Assembly: GCF_001277215.2 (NCBI RefSeq)
Contig: NZ_CP013940.1
Coordinates: 3,286,001 to 3,350,000, forward strand
Reading direction: 5' to 3'
Origin: Cronobacter malonaticus LMG 23826
Lineage (GTDB): Bacteria > Pseudomonadota > Gammaproteobacteria > Enterobacterales > Enterobacteriaceae
Length of the DNA stretch: 64,000 bases
The notes under the pieces are model-generated. The model was not told the DNA's origin, searched no databases, and worked only from the letters and a program-made list of their open reading frames with translations. The translations under genes and the position numbers were made by a program. Each line of letters starts with the position of its first letter. The first letter of the stretch is position 1. Positions 53,750-61,108 of the stretch are shown in pieces.

Positions 53750-54130
53750 GTGAACTTTACTCTTCTGCGCCGCGCGCTGCTGCTCGTCGCGCTGCCGCTC
53801 TCCCACGCGTATGCCGGTGAAGCGGTTCGCCTTGAATGCGTTAATCGCGGCAATGTGCTGGTCTCGTTTTTCAAATATCACCTCTCCACCATGAAGTGGA
53901 AAGATCACTTCCAGATAGCCTCCGGCATTGAAAAGAGCAAAACCGATAATGGCGTGCCTTATGAAATGATTTCGTTTCGTAACGGCGACGATCTGATCTA
54001 TTTCCCGGAAAAAGAGCGCTATGTGCTGTTTGACGCTGGCAAGCAGAAACCGGAGCGCTGTCAGGTGGAGGGCGAGTTTACCTACCCGGTCGTGAACCTG
54101 CCGCGCTACGACGGCAAAGCGGAGTCGTGA
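53750..54130 (+). CDS. Unrecognised small exported protein
   Basis: I do not recognise this gene. From GTG 53750, with TGAGG 7 bases upstream, it encodes 126 residues: an N-terminal signal peptide (LLRRALLLVALPL, cut near AYA) and a mature domain of about 100 residues with two cysteines (LECVNRG, ERCQVEG) that could form a disulfide. The mature part is rich in aromatic and charged residues and alternates like a small beta protein. The frame is also open to 53693, but that adds no ribosome site. It stands alone between yacL and acnB, ending at a terminator shared with acnB. Confidence 0.75.
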   Translation: MNFTLLRRALLLVALPLSHAYAGEAVRLECVNRGNVLVSFFKYHLSTMKWKDHFQIASGIEKSKTDNGVPYEMISFRNGDDLIYFPEKERYVLFDAGKQKPERCQVEGEFTYPVVNLPRYDGKAES

Positions 54131-54144
54131 ACCGTTAACCGTAA

Positions 54145-54176
54145 TAAAAAAGGGAAGCCAGTGGCTTCCCTTTTTA
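54145..54176. terminator. Bidirectional terminator before acnB
   Basis: Stem AAGGGAAGCCA/TGGCTTCCCTT around a GT centre, with A and T runs, between the small exported gene and the end of acnB. Confidence 0.88.
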
Positions 54177-54215
54177 CTGTCTGTCCCGACGCCAATGACG
54201 CCGGGCAGATGTGCG

Positions 54216-56813
54216 TTATACCGCGGTCTGGAAAATCACGCCGTCCGCTTTCTCAGTGTACTGATCAAGCTGGTCGAAGTTCAGGTAGCGGTAGGTGTCC
54301 ACGGCGGTTTTATCCACCTGGGACATGAACTGCTGATACTCTTCCGGCGTCGGCAGACGGCCAATCAGCGCCGCGACGGCGGCGAGTTCGGCAGACGCCA
54401 GATAGACATTCGCGCCGGTACCGAGACGGTTCGGGAAGTTACGGGTCGAGGTGGACACCACCGTCGCGCCGTCCGCCACGCGTGCCTGGTTACCCATGCA
54501 CAGCGAGCAGCCCGGGATCTCGATACGCGCGCCGCTCTTACCAAAGACGCTGTAGTAGCCCTCTTCAGTGAGCTGCGCGGCGTCCATACGGGTCGGCGGT
54601 GCCACCCACAGACGGGTCGGCAGCTGGCCTTTATGGGTATCCAGCAGCTTACCGGCCGCACGGAAGTGACCGATGTTGGTCATGCACGAACCGATAAACA
54701 CTTCGTCAATCTTATCGCCGGTCACGTCAGAGAGCAGACGCGCATCGTCCGGGTCATTCGGCGCGCAGAGAATCGGCTCTTTAATCTCGTTGAGATCGAT
54801 CTCGATCACCGCCGCGTATTCCGCGTCTGCATCCGCTTCCAGCAGTTGCGGATCGGCAAGCCACTTCTCCATGCCCTGAATACGACGCTCCAGCGTACGG
54901 CGATCGCCGTAGCCTTCCGCAATCATCCACTTCAGCAGCACGATGTTGGAGTTGAGATACTCGATGATCGGCTCTTTATTGAGCTTGATGGTGCAGCCAG
55001 CCGCAGAACGCTCGGCAGAGGCATCAGTCAGCTCAAACGCCTGCTCCACTTTCAGATCCGGCAAGCCTTCGATTTCCAGGATGCGGCCCGAGAAGATGTT
55101 TTTCTTCCCTTTCTTCTCAACGGTCAGCAGGCCCTGCTGAATGGCGTAATACGGGATCGCATGTACCAGATCGCGAAGCGTAATGCCCGGCTGCATCTGG
55201 CCCTTAAAGCGCACCAGCACCGATTCCGGCATATCGAGCGGCATCACGCCAGTCGCGGCAGCAAACGCCACCAGGCCAGAGCCCGCCGGGAACGAAATCC
55301 CGATCGGGAAACGGGTGTGGGAGTCGCCGCCGGTGCCGACGGTATCCGGCAGCAGCATACGGTTCAGCCAGGAGTGGATCACGCCGTCGCCAGGACGCAG
55401 CGACACGCCGCCGCGGTTCATGATGAAGTCCGGCAGGGTGTGGTGCGTGGTGACGTCAACCGGCTTCGGATACGCCGCCGTGTGGCAGAAGGACTGCATC
55501 ACGAGATCGGCGGAGAAGCCGAGGCACGCCAAGTCTTTCAGTTCATCACGGGTCATCGGGCCGGTGGTGTCCTGGGACCCCACGGAGGTCATTTTCGGCT
55601 CGCAATACGCACCCGGACGGACACCCGCGACGCCGCAGGCGCGACCCACCATTTTTTGCGCCAGCGAGTAGCCACGGTTGCTTTCAGCCACATCTTTCGC
55701 GTGACGGAACACGTCGCTGTGCGGCAGGCCCAGCGCTTCACGCGCTTTGGTGGTCAGGCCGCGGCCGATGATCAGCGGAATACGACCGCCCGCGCGTACT
55801 TCGTCGATCAGCACGTCGGTTTTCAGTTCAAAATTCGCCAGCAGTTCGCCGGTTTCGTGGTTGCGTACTTCGCCGCTGTAAGGGTAGATGTCAATCACAT
55901 CGCCCATGTTCAGGTTTGACACATCCACTTCGATCGGCAGCGCGCCCGCATCTTCCATCGTGTTGAAGAAAATCGGCGCGATTTTGCCGCCGAGCACCAC
56001 GCCGCCGCCGCGTTTGTTCGGCACGTGCGGGATGTCGTCGCCCATAAACCACAGCACAGAGTTAGTCGCGGATTTACGCGATGAACCGGTACCCACGACG
56101 TCGCCCACATAGGCCAGCGGGAAGCCTTTCTGCTGGAGCGCTTCAATCTGTTTAATCGGGCCAACGCTGCCCGGCTGATCCGGCTCAATGCCTTCACGGG
56201 CGTTTTTCAGCATCGCCAGAGCGTGCAGCGGGATATCCGGGCGCGACCAGGCGTCCGGCGCAGGTGAGAGATCGTCGGTGTTGGTTTCGCCGGTCACTTT
56301 AAACACGGTGACGGTGATTTTTTCTGCCAGCGCCGGGCGCGACAGGAACCATTCGGCGTCAGCCCAGGACTGCATAATCTGCTTCGCGTACGCGTTGCCC
56401 GCTTTCGCTTTCTCTTCCACATCGTAGAAGTTATCGAACATCAGCAGGGTGTGGGACAGCGCTTTGGCAGCAATCGGTGCCAGCGTGTTGTTATCCAGCG
56501 CTTCGATCAGCGGATGAATGTTATAACCGCCCTGCATGGTGCCTAACAGTTCAACGGCTTTTTCAGGGGTAACCAGCGGGGAGGTGGCTTCGCCTTTGGC
56601 GACAGCGGCAAGGAAACCTGCTTTTACATAGGCGGCTTCGTCAACGCCTGGGGGTACACGGTTGGTCAGCAGGTCTAACAGAAACTCTTCTTCACCCGCG
56701 GGCGGGTTCTTCAGCAGCTCGACGAGTGCGGCCATTTGGGTTGCATCTAAGGGTTTGGCTACAATCCCCTCGGCGGCACGCTCAGCTACGTGCTTACGGT
56801 ATTCTTCTAGCAC
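54216..56813 (-). CDS. acnB: Aconitate hydratase B
   Basis: Main TCA-cycle aconitase, converts citrate to isocitrate and also 2-methyl-cis-aconitate; the apo form binds mRNA. I start at GTG 56813 ([12 protein letters not shown]), with GAGGAG 8 bases upstream, giving 865 residues as in E. coli; the open frame to 56840 adds RARR-type residues without conservation. The cluster cysteines lie in [10 protein letters not shown] and the later GCSLCMGNQ; a HEAT-like N-terminal domain precedes the swivel domain. Confidence 0.97.
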   Translation of the reverse strand: MLEEYRKHVAERAAEGIVAKPLDATQMAALVELLKNPPAGEEEFLLDLLTNRVPPGVDEAAYVKAGFLAAVAKGEATSPLVTPEKAVELLGTMQGGYNIHPLIEALDNNTLAPIAAKALSHTLLMFDNFYDVEEKAKAGNAYAKQIMQSWADAEWFLSRPALAEKITVTVFKVTGETNTDDLSPAPDAWSRPDIPLHALAMLKNAREGIEPDQPGSVGPIKQIEALQQKGFPLAYVGDVVGTGSSRKSATNSVLWFMGDDIPHVPNKRGGGVVLGGKIAPIFFNTMEDAGALPIEVDVSNLNMGDVIDIYPYSGEVRNHETGELLANFELKTDVLIDEVRAGGRIPLIIGRGLTTKAREALGLPHSDVFRHAKDVAESNRGYSLAQKMVGRACGVAGVRPGAYCEPKMTSVGSQDTTGPMTRDELKDLACLGFSADLVMQSFCHTAAYPKPVDVTTHHTLPDFIMNRGGVSLRPGDGVIHSWLNRMLLPDTVGTGGDSHTRFPIGISFPAGSGLVAFAAATGVMPLDMPESVLVRFKGQMQPGITLRDLVHAIPYYAIQQGLLTVEKKGKKNIFSGRILEIEGLPDLKVEQAFELTDASAERSAAGCTIKLNKEPIIEYLNSNIVLLKWMIAEGYGDRRTLERRIQGMEKWLADPQLLEADADAEYAAVIEIDLNEIKEPILCAPNDPDDARLLSDVTGDKIDEVFIGSCMTNIGHFRAAGKLLDTHKGQLPTRLWVAPPTRMDAAQLTEEGYYSVFGKSGARIEIPGCSLCMGNQARVADGATVVSTSTRNFPNRLGTGANVYLASAELAAVAALIGRLPTPEEYQQFMSQVDKTAVDTYRYLNFDQLDQYTEKADGVIFQTAV

Positions 56814-56917
56814 GACGGTTCTCCTCGCTCTCATTGTCATAGTGGGAGCCAGGCTTCTCTCTTCACGCTCCTGTGAGACAGCAGTTTGTAGGGTAAATGC
56901 CCGGATCCGCGACGGGC

Positions 56918-56946
56918 AGAATAGCAGGAATTTGGTGGGGTGTTAA
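56918..56946 (-). promoter_or_regulatory. Promoter of acnB
   Basis: On the minus strand TTAACA, 17 bases, then TATTCT: five and four matches to consensus at optimal spacing, about 105 bases before the acnB start. The stretch 56947-57029 further upstream is A/T-rich with no gene seen. Confidence 0.6.
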
Positions 56947-57029
56947 TCTGTTTACAAAAAAGCAACATTAAATCTTTGCTGAATCGTTAAGCTACGCATA
57001 ACGCGTTTCAGAAGTGTGTTTTCGGGCAC

Positions 57030-57057
57030 AAAAAAACCGCCGGGTGGCGGTTTTTTT
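57030..57057 (-). terminator. Strong terminator upstream of acnB (end of candidate antitoxin RNA)
   Basis: CCGCC-ACCC-GGCGG with seven A before and seven T after; symmetric, so it works either way. It is not at the end of any known gene: acnB reads away from it. It therefore points to an extra transcript, best explained by a minus-strand RNA starting near 57113. Confidence 0.85.
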
Positions 57058-57093
57058 GTTGTGCGCGAGTGGTAGCAGACACCGTTGCACAGT

Positions 57094-57113
57094 TATGTGG
57101 CAAGTACGACACA
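57094..57113 (+). repeat. Direct repeat A
   Basis: TATGTGGCAAGTACGACACA; matches repeat B at 18 of 20 positions. The two differences are T/C at position 3 and A/G at position 9. The latter becomes a tolerated G-U pair if A is copied from the minus strand. Confidence 0.9.
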
Positions 57114-57119
57114 GGGCGA

Positions 57120-57148
57120 ATGATGGCATCAGAACGGAAAGCCCGCAA
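57120..57148 (-). promoter_or_regulatory. Candidate promoter of the small RNA
   Basis: On the minus strand TTGCGG (57148-57143), a 17-base spacer and CATCAT (57125-57120). Three and four consensus matches: modest, but the spacing is optimal and the start site would fall at about 57113, exactly where the complementarity begins. Confidence 0.45.
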
Positions 57149-57156
57149 GCCCAGAT

Positions 57157-57171
57157 GTACGTTTTGCGTAC
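57157..57171. promoter_or_regulatory. Inverted repeat upstream of the small RNA promoter
   Basis: GTACG-TTTTG-CGTAC, perfect 5-base arms, 9 bases upstream of the -35. A second perfect palindrome, TTACATGTAA, is at 57184-57193. Either could be an operator; no regulator is recognised. Confidence 0.4.
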
Positions 57172-57218
57172 CGCTTTCAGAATTTACATGTAAGTCGCTG
57201 CAAACGCCGAAAAGCCCT

Positions 57219-57246
57219 TTGAGCCTCTTCTCCGGCTCGCTACAGT
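57219..57246 (+). promoter_or_regulatory. Candidate promoter of the toxin-like gene
   Basis: TTGAGC, 16 bases, TACAGT: four matches each. The -10 lies inside a perfect palindrome CGCTAC-A-GTAGCG (57238-57250), which could be a repressor site. No LexA box is present. Transcripts would start near 57253, about 60 bases before repeat B. Confidence 0.5.
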
Positions 57247-57310
57247 AGCGCCTGGCCTGCTTCGCTGGTGTAGCAGCCAGTCACCGGGCCCGGAAGCAGT
57301 TCCAACAACC

Positions 57311-57330
57311 TACGTGGCGAGTACGACACA
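57311..57330 (+). repeat. Direct repeat B, in the toxin leader
   Basis: TACGTGGCGAGTACGACACA, 217 bases after repeat A. In the predicted mRNA it lies about 60-80 bases from the 5' end and 65 bases upstream of the ORF, the position where IstR-1-type antitoxins bind their toxin leaders. Confidence 0.9.
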
Positions 57331-57370
57331 CTTGCCTGGTTCTGCCTTTCCCGGTGAAGAGAGGATCAAC

Positions 57371-57389
57371 GTAGCGCCTTCGGGACTAC
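57371..57389 (+). promoter_or_regulatory. UUCG hairpin before the toxin-like ORF
   Basis: GTAG-CG-CC, loop TTCG, GG-A-CTAC: a stem with a C(UUCG)G cap and a small internal loop, ending 5 bases before the ATG at 57395. It would occupy the place where a ribosome site should be. Confidence 0.6.
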
Positions 57390-57400
57390 TCGCAATGGAG

Positions 57401-57514
57401 ATGCGTTGGCTTTTTGCGCTCATCGTTGCGCTGGGTTTACTGCTGGCGGCATCACACGGTGGCTGGAATATTTCCGACATCACGGTGCTGCTGGTGTTAA
57501 ATCTGGGCAATTAA
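57401..57514 (+). CDS. Candidate small membrane toxin, 37-39 residues
   Basis: MRWLFALIVALGLLLAASHG followed by a second hydrophobic stretch (ISDITVLLVLNLGN). Only one basic residue and one acidic residue are present. The first 18 residues look like a signal peptide or one membrane helix with an AAS/HGG junction. ATG 57395 (two codons earlier) is an alternative start; neither has a normal ribosome site, and the frame is open to GTG 57314. Size and character resemble type I toxins, most closely the signal-peptide-bearing TimP (38 residues) as I remember its description, but I cannot compare the sequences. The ORF is followed by a stable hairpin. Confidence 0.6.
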   Translation: MRWLFALIVALGLLLAASHGGWNISDITVLLVLNLGN

Positions 57515-57520
57515 GCTGCT

Positions 57521-57544
57521 GACCGCCCGCAAGGGCGGTCTTCT
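57521..57544 (+). terminator. Hairpin after the toxin-like ORF
   Basis: Perfect 8-bp stem GACCGCCC/GGGCGGTC with a GCAA tetraloop, 6 bases after the stop codon, followed by TTCT. Probably the transcript end, giving an mRNA of about 290 nt. The T tract is short. Confidence 0.65.
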
Positions 57545-57611
57545 ACATCGTCCAGGAGCACGCTTCGTTATCAGTTATAATTGCGTAATAAATACTCACA
57601 CTCTTATTCCG

Positions 57612-57623
57612 GACTATATAGTC
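57612..57623. promoter_or_regulatory. Palindrome in the DUF3300 gene upstream region
   Basis: GACTATATAGTC, a perfect 12-base palindrome about 95 bases before the gene and 30 bases after a TATAAT hexamer at 57576-57581 that lacks a good -35. Operator-like; regulator unknown. Confidence 0.4.
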
Positions 57624-57687
57624 TCTTTCCCCATTTACGTTAAAACAGGAAAACTCGCGTAGATAATACTCGCGGCAACATCAACGT

Positions 57688-57703
57688 CTTATGGCGCCAT
57701 AAG
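57688..57703. promoter_or_regulatory. 16-base perfect palindrome next to the DUF3300 gene ribosome site
   Basis: CTTATGGCGCCATAAG ends 2 bases before the CCCCGGAG ribosome site. As DNA it could be an operator; as RNA an 8-bp arm pair could not close tightly without a loop, so a protein-binding site is more likely. Confidence 0.5.
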
Positions 57704-57717
57704 CCCCGGAGTCATCT

Positions 57718-59205
57718 ATGAAGTTGCCTTTAAAGCCACACCTGCTCGCGTTGCTGTGCAGCGCAGGGCTGTTCGGCGCCTCGGGCGTCCTGTTTGTTAA
57801 AAGTCAGGTGCCTGCCGAAACGCCTGTCGCCGCGCCACCCACCGCGCCGGTGCCGCCGCAACCCGCGCCTGCAAACACGCCTGCGCCGATCTTTTCAACG
57901 GCGCAAATCGACCAATGGGTCGCGCCCATCGCGCTCTACCCTGACGCGCTGTTATCGCAGATCCTGATGGCCTCCACTTACCCGATGAATATGGTGCAGG
58001 CAGCGCAGTGGTCACAGGACCATCCCACGCTACAGGGCGACGCCGCCATTCAGGCGGTAGCCGGGCAACCGTGGGACGCCAGCGTCAAATCCCTGGTGGC
58101 GTTCCCGCAATTAATGTCACTGCTGGGGCAAAACCCGCCGTGGATACAAAATCTCGGCGACGCCTTCCTGGCGCAGCCTGATGACGTGATGGCGTCGGTA
58201 CAGCGCCTGCGCGCGCTGGCCCAACAGACCGGCGCGCTCACCACTTCGCCGCAGCAAAAGGTTACAACAGTGACCAAAACGGCACCGCCTGTCTCACCGG
58301 AAAAACCCGGTTCCGCACCGCGCAGTACAACCGTTATCGAAATTGAACCGGCGACGCCCAACGTGGTTTACGTGCCCACCTATAACCCGGCGACGGTTTA
58401 CGGCTCCTGGCCAAACGCGGCGTACCCGCCTGTTTATTTACCACCAACGCCTGGCGAGCAGTTCGGCAACAGTTTTGTCAGGGGATTAGGCTACAGTCTT
58501 GGTGTCGCCACCACTTATGCACTCTTTAGCGCGATTGACTGGGATGAAGATGACGATCATCACCACCATCATGACGATGATTATTACCACCACGATCATC
58601 ACGATGGCTACGCGCATAACGGCGATAACATCAACATTAATGTGAATAACTACAACAGAATCACCGGTGAAAACCGGCCGGGGAACACGATACCCTGGCA
58701 CCATAACCCGGCGTATCGCAACGGTATCGGCTATGCCGATAGCCGTGTCGCCGCACAGTTTCACTCCCCTTCCAGCGCCACCGGCCTGGGCACAGCGCAA
58801 GCACCGGTCGATCGCGCCTCGCAGCGTCAGGCGGCGGCCGCGCGCTTTCAGCAGGCGACGGGGCACAGCGCCACGCTGAATACCCCGCACCAGGCCGCCC
58901 GAGAGTCGTTACAGGCGCGCGCCCAGCGTAGCAGCTACCGCGGTTACGATGTCAGTAAGCCCGACGTGCAACGGCTGGCGAAACGTGTGCAAAACGCGCC
59001 GGAACTCCCTTTCCATCACGCGACACAAAGCGCGCCTTATCGCGCGCTGCCTGCCAGCGCGTTCAGCGGTAACGACAGCCGTTCCGCCCGCTGGCAGGAA
59101 CAGCAGCAGCGTGGTTCAGAGAGCCGTCATCTGGCCGCCCGTCATGCAGACGCGCCGGTAAAAGCGCGCAACGTTGAACATCGTGCGCATGAACGTCATC
59201 GTTAA
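57718..59205 (+). CDS. yacH: YacH-like DUF3300 exported protein with a His/Asp-rich segment
   Basis: Function unknown. 495 residues, shorter than the roughly 617 of E. coli YacH. Order: N-terminal signal-type segment (LLALLCSAGLFGASGVLFV), a Pro/Ala-rich linker, the DUF3300 domain (about 60-300; IDQWVAPIALYPDALLSQIL and the YVPTYNPATVYG motif), then a run of His, Asp and Tyr at about 278-300 that could bind metals, an Asn-rich strip, and a long basic Arg/Ala/Gln tail. It sits 11 bases upstream of the DUF2950 gene and is convergent with the traT-lpdA side, as yacH is with lpd in E. coli. Confidence 0.85.
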   Translation: MKLPLKPHLLALLCSAGLFGASGVLFVKSQVPAETPVAAPPTAPVPPQPAPANTPAPIFSTAQIDQWVAPIALYPDALLSQILMASTYPMNMVQAAQWSQDHPTLQGDAAIQAVAGQPWDASVKSLVAFPQLMSLLGQNPPWIQNLGDAFLAQPDDVMASVQRLRALAQQTGALTTSPQQKVTTVTKTAPPVSPEKPGSAPRSTTVIEIEPATPNVVYVPTYNPATVYGSWPNAAYPPVYLPPTPGEQFGNSFVRGLGYSLGVATTYALFSAIDWDEDDDHHHHHDDDYYHHDHHDGYAHNGDNININVNNYNRITGENRPGNTIPWHHNPAYRNGIGYADSRVAAQFHSPSSATGLGTAQAPVDRASQRQAAAARFQQATGHSATLNTPHQAARESLQARAQRSSYRGYDVSKPDVQRLAKRVQNAPELPFHHATQSAPYRALPASAFSGNDSRSARWQEQQQRGSESRHLAARHADAPVKARNVEHRAHERHR

Positions 59206-59216
59206 GGAGAAAAAAG

Positions 59217-60011
59217 GTGAAATCGACATTCCTCGCCGCGCTGGCGTTCAGTCTGGCATCAACCCACGCTTTCGCGCTGGCGCAATTTTCCTCACCAGAA
59301 CAAGCCGCTGACGCCCTGACGCAGGCGATTTCAACACACGACGAGGCGGCCTTAAATCATCTTCTCGGCGATGACTGGCGGCGGATTTTGCCGCCTGAAG
59401 GGGCTGACCCGGAAGCGGTCAGCCGTTTCCTGCGCGACTGGAAAGCGAGTCACCGCGTCGTCCAACAGGGCGATACGGCGCATCTGCAGGTAGGCGCGCA
59501 GAACTGGCAGTTACCGATCCCGGTCGTTAAACACGACCAGAGCTGGCAGTTCGATATGCAGGGCGCGGCCGATGAAATCGTCACCCGAACGATCGGGCGC
59601 AACGAACTCGCCGCAATTGCCGCACTCCATGCCGCTGTTGACGCGCAGCAGAGCTATTACGCCCTGAATCAGCGTTACGCAGAGAAAATTGTCAGCAGCG
59701 AGGGAAAAAAAGATGGCCTCTACTGGCCGATGCAACCCGGCGAAGCGCCAAGTCCGCTTGGCCCGGCGTTCAGCCCGCAACAGCAGGATATGGGCTATCA
59801 CGGTTACCATTTCCGTCTTTTGCCCACTCATGACAACGGCTTTGCGATGTTAGCCTGGCCTGTGAGCTACGGCGAAACGGGCGTGATGAGTTTTATTGTA
59901 AAACAGGATGATCGGGTGCTTGAGGCAAACCTGGGGACGGACACGGCGCAGCGCGTCAGCGTTATTGACCCGGCGCATCTCGATAAAACGTGGCACCTCG
60001 TCGCTCCGTAA
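59217..60011 (+). CDS. DUF2950 family exported protein
   Basis: 264 residues with a signal peptide (FLAALAFSLASTHAFA). The mature part has the DUF2950 pattern: an N-terminal helical region with FSSPEQAADAL, then DGLYWP and a C-terminal half with GYHGYHFRLL and YGETGVMSFIV. Function unknown; DUF2950 and DUF3300 genes are often paired, and here they are 11 bases apart with an AAGGAGA-type ribosome site, so they form one operon. This partner is not next to yacH in E. coli K-12 as I recall. Confidence 0.85.
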   Translation: MKSTFLAALAFSLASTHAFALAQFSSPEQAADALTQAISTHDEAALNHLLGDDWRRILPPEGADPEAVSRFLRDWKASHRVVQQGDTAHLQVGAQNWQLPIPVVKHDQSWQFDMQGAADEIVTRTIGRNELAAIAALHAAVDAQQSYYALNQRYAEKIVSSEGKKDGLYWPMQPGEAPSPLGPAFSPQQQDMGYHGYHFRLLPTHDNGFAMLAWPVSYGETGVMSFIVKQDDRVLEANLGTDTAQRVSVIDPAHLDKTWHLVAP

Positions 60012-60066
60012 GGGTTTTACGCAAAAGACCGATGGGCCGTGAGGACACGGCCCATCGTTATGCCGC

Positions 60067-60798
60067 TTACAGAATGCTGGCGACAGATTTCGCCAGCTGC
60101 GCTTCCAGTGCAGGCTTAGCTTCTTCGAATTTCAGGTTAACTTTGTTAGCGCTGGACACCACACGCGTCTGGTATTTCGCACGATTACCCTGCTCGGTGC
60201 TGGTTTGCAGCTTCACGCCGGAGGTGCCCTGACGCAGCGCGGCGATATTATCCGTCGTCACCGCCGCTTTGCTGCGCTCGGAAATTTGCAGGTCAGTCAC
60301 CATCGTGTAGTTCACATCTTCTACCATCGCGTCTGCCGCCATGCCGATAAGCCCCGCCGCCAGGCCAACGCCTAACGCCGCACCGGAAGAGTTGCTGTTG
60401 TACGCGGTGATGCCAGCACCCAGCGCTGCGCCCGCGACGGCACCTTCATAACCGGTTTTCAGGTAGCCCTGCGCTTCACGCAGATCCATTTTGTCTGCTT
60501 TCAGGACGTTCGCCTGGATCCAGTAGTAGGCAGAGTCAGGCGAACTGGTGACTTTGTACCCTTTGGCGGAGAGATCGTTCGCCAGCAGGGTTTGCAGGTT
60601 GCTCATGTCTTTGTCTGACGTGTTTTTCACCTGGATATACACGGTTTTCTCAGAAGACGGCTCAAGCCAGATGGTCTGGCTCATCTGGGTTTTCACCTCA
60701 AGATTGCGTTTCTTGATAGCGGTGGTCATTGCTCCGCAGCCAGTGAGGGTAAACGCGGCTAATACCAGGCCAACGACAGCCAGTTTTTTTACAGACAT
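60067..60798 (-). CDS. traT: TraT-like complement resistance/surface exclusion lipoprotein, chromosomal
   Basis: Outer-membrane lipoprotein of 243 residues from ATG 60798 ([10 protein letters not shown]), with lipobox LTGC (C21). TraT of F-type plasmids blocks conjugation into cells carrying the same plasmid and gives some serum resistance. The family features are clear: [16 protein letters not shown] after the lipidation site, a glycine-rich hydrophobic region ([21 protein letters not shown]) and the C-terminal basic segment. There is no other plasmid or transfer gene nearby. Ends convergent with the DUF2950 gene. Confidence 0.9.
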   Translation of the reverse strand: MSVKKLAVVGLVLAAFTLTGCGAMTTAIKKRNLEVKTQMSQTIWLEPSSEKTVYIQVKNTSDKDMSNLQTLLANDLSAKGYKVTSSPDSAYYWIQANVLKADKMDLREAQGYLKTGYEGAVAGAALGAGITAYNSNSSGAALGVGLAAGLIGMAADAMVEDVNYTMVTDLQISERSKAAVTTDNIAALRQGTSGVKLQTSTEQGNRAKYQTRVVSSANKVNLKFEEAKPALEAQLAKSVASIL

Positions 60799-61068
60799 AC
60801 CTTTTCCTTTTTTATTGAAAGTCACCCGAGTGAAAAAAAAGGCGTGCCGCGGACAGCCAGATGCCGTCACTATGCTGATGTGAGGAAAGCAGAGAGGGAA
60901 TGAATACGATCCTTGTCATCACAGTCCTGATATTCAGGGCGTGCCGTCGGCGGCAAAAACGCCTTTATTACGTTGTTATCGGCGGTACAAGGAAGAGGAT
61001 TAGCAAAAATTCCCTACCAGATTAGGTGGTTAACAATAAGAGAGGACGCGCGCTTACGAATGGCGGTG
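60799..61068. other. Intergenic region between traT and the lpdA terminator
   Basis: About 270 bases with no open frame of note. It must hold the traT promoter, but I cannot pick convincing -35/-10 elements. A/T-rich patches flank a GC-rich core (61045-61065). Confidence 0.5.
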
Positions 61069-61093
61069 AAAAAAACGCCTCCGAAGAGGCGTT
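61069..61093 (-). terminator. Terminator of lpdA
   Basis: On the minus strand AACGCCTC/GAGGCGTT with a TTCG loop followed by seven T, 16 bases after the lpdA stop. Confidence 0.88.
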
Positions 61094-61108
61094 GATTTAG
61101 CGAGAAAC

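Larger units (their letters stand above)
57030..57113 (-). ncRNA. Candidate antisense-type small RNA (type I antitoxin)
   Basis: Predicted RNA of about 84 nt, from a promoter at 57120-57148 to the terminator at 57030-57057. Its first 17-20 bases, TGTGTCGTACTTGCCAC and ATA, are the reverse complement of repeat A and can pair with repeat B in the leader of the hydrophobic ORF: 16 Watson-Crick pairs plus one G-U without a gap, or 20 positions with one mismatch. The middle is poorly structured and the 3' end is the terminator stem. Size and layout agree with IstR-1, OrzO, OhsC, AgrB and TimR. Transcription is inferred only. Confidence 0.6.

Noticed and set aside
54195..55919. 574-codon open frame on the plus strand
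   Set aside because: Antisense to acnB, same composition artefact.
57030..57057. Terminator as the end of acnB or of the DUF3300 gene
   Set aside because: Both genes are transcribed away from it, so it must serve another transcript.
57120..57310. SOS (LexA) control of the toxin-like gene
   Set aside because: I searched both strands for CTG-N10-CAG near the candidate promoters and found no acceptable match.
57094..57330. Direct repeats A and B as attachment sites or target-site duplications of a mobile element
   Set aside because: The 217 bases between them hold no integrase, transposase or inverted ends, and the repeats fit much better as a pairing region of two divergent transcripts.
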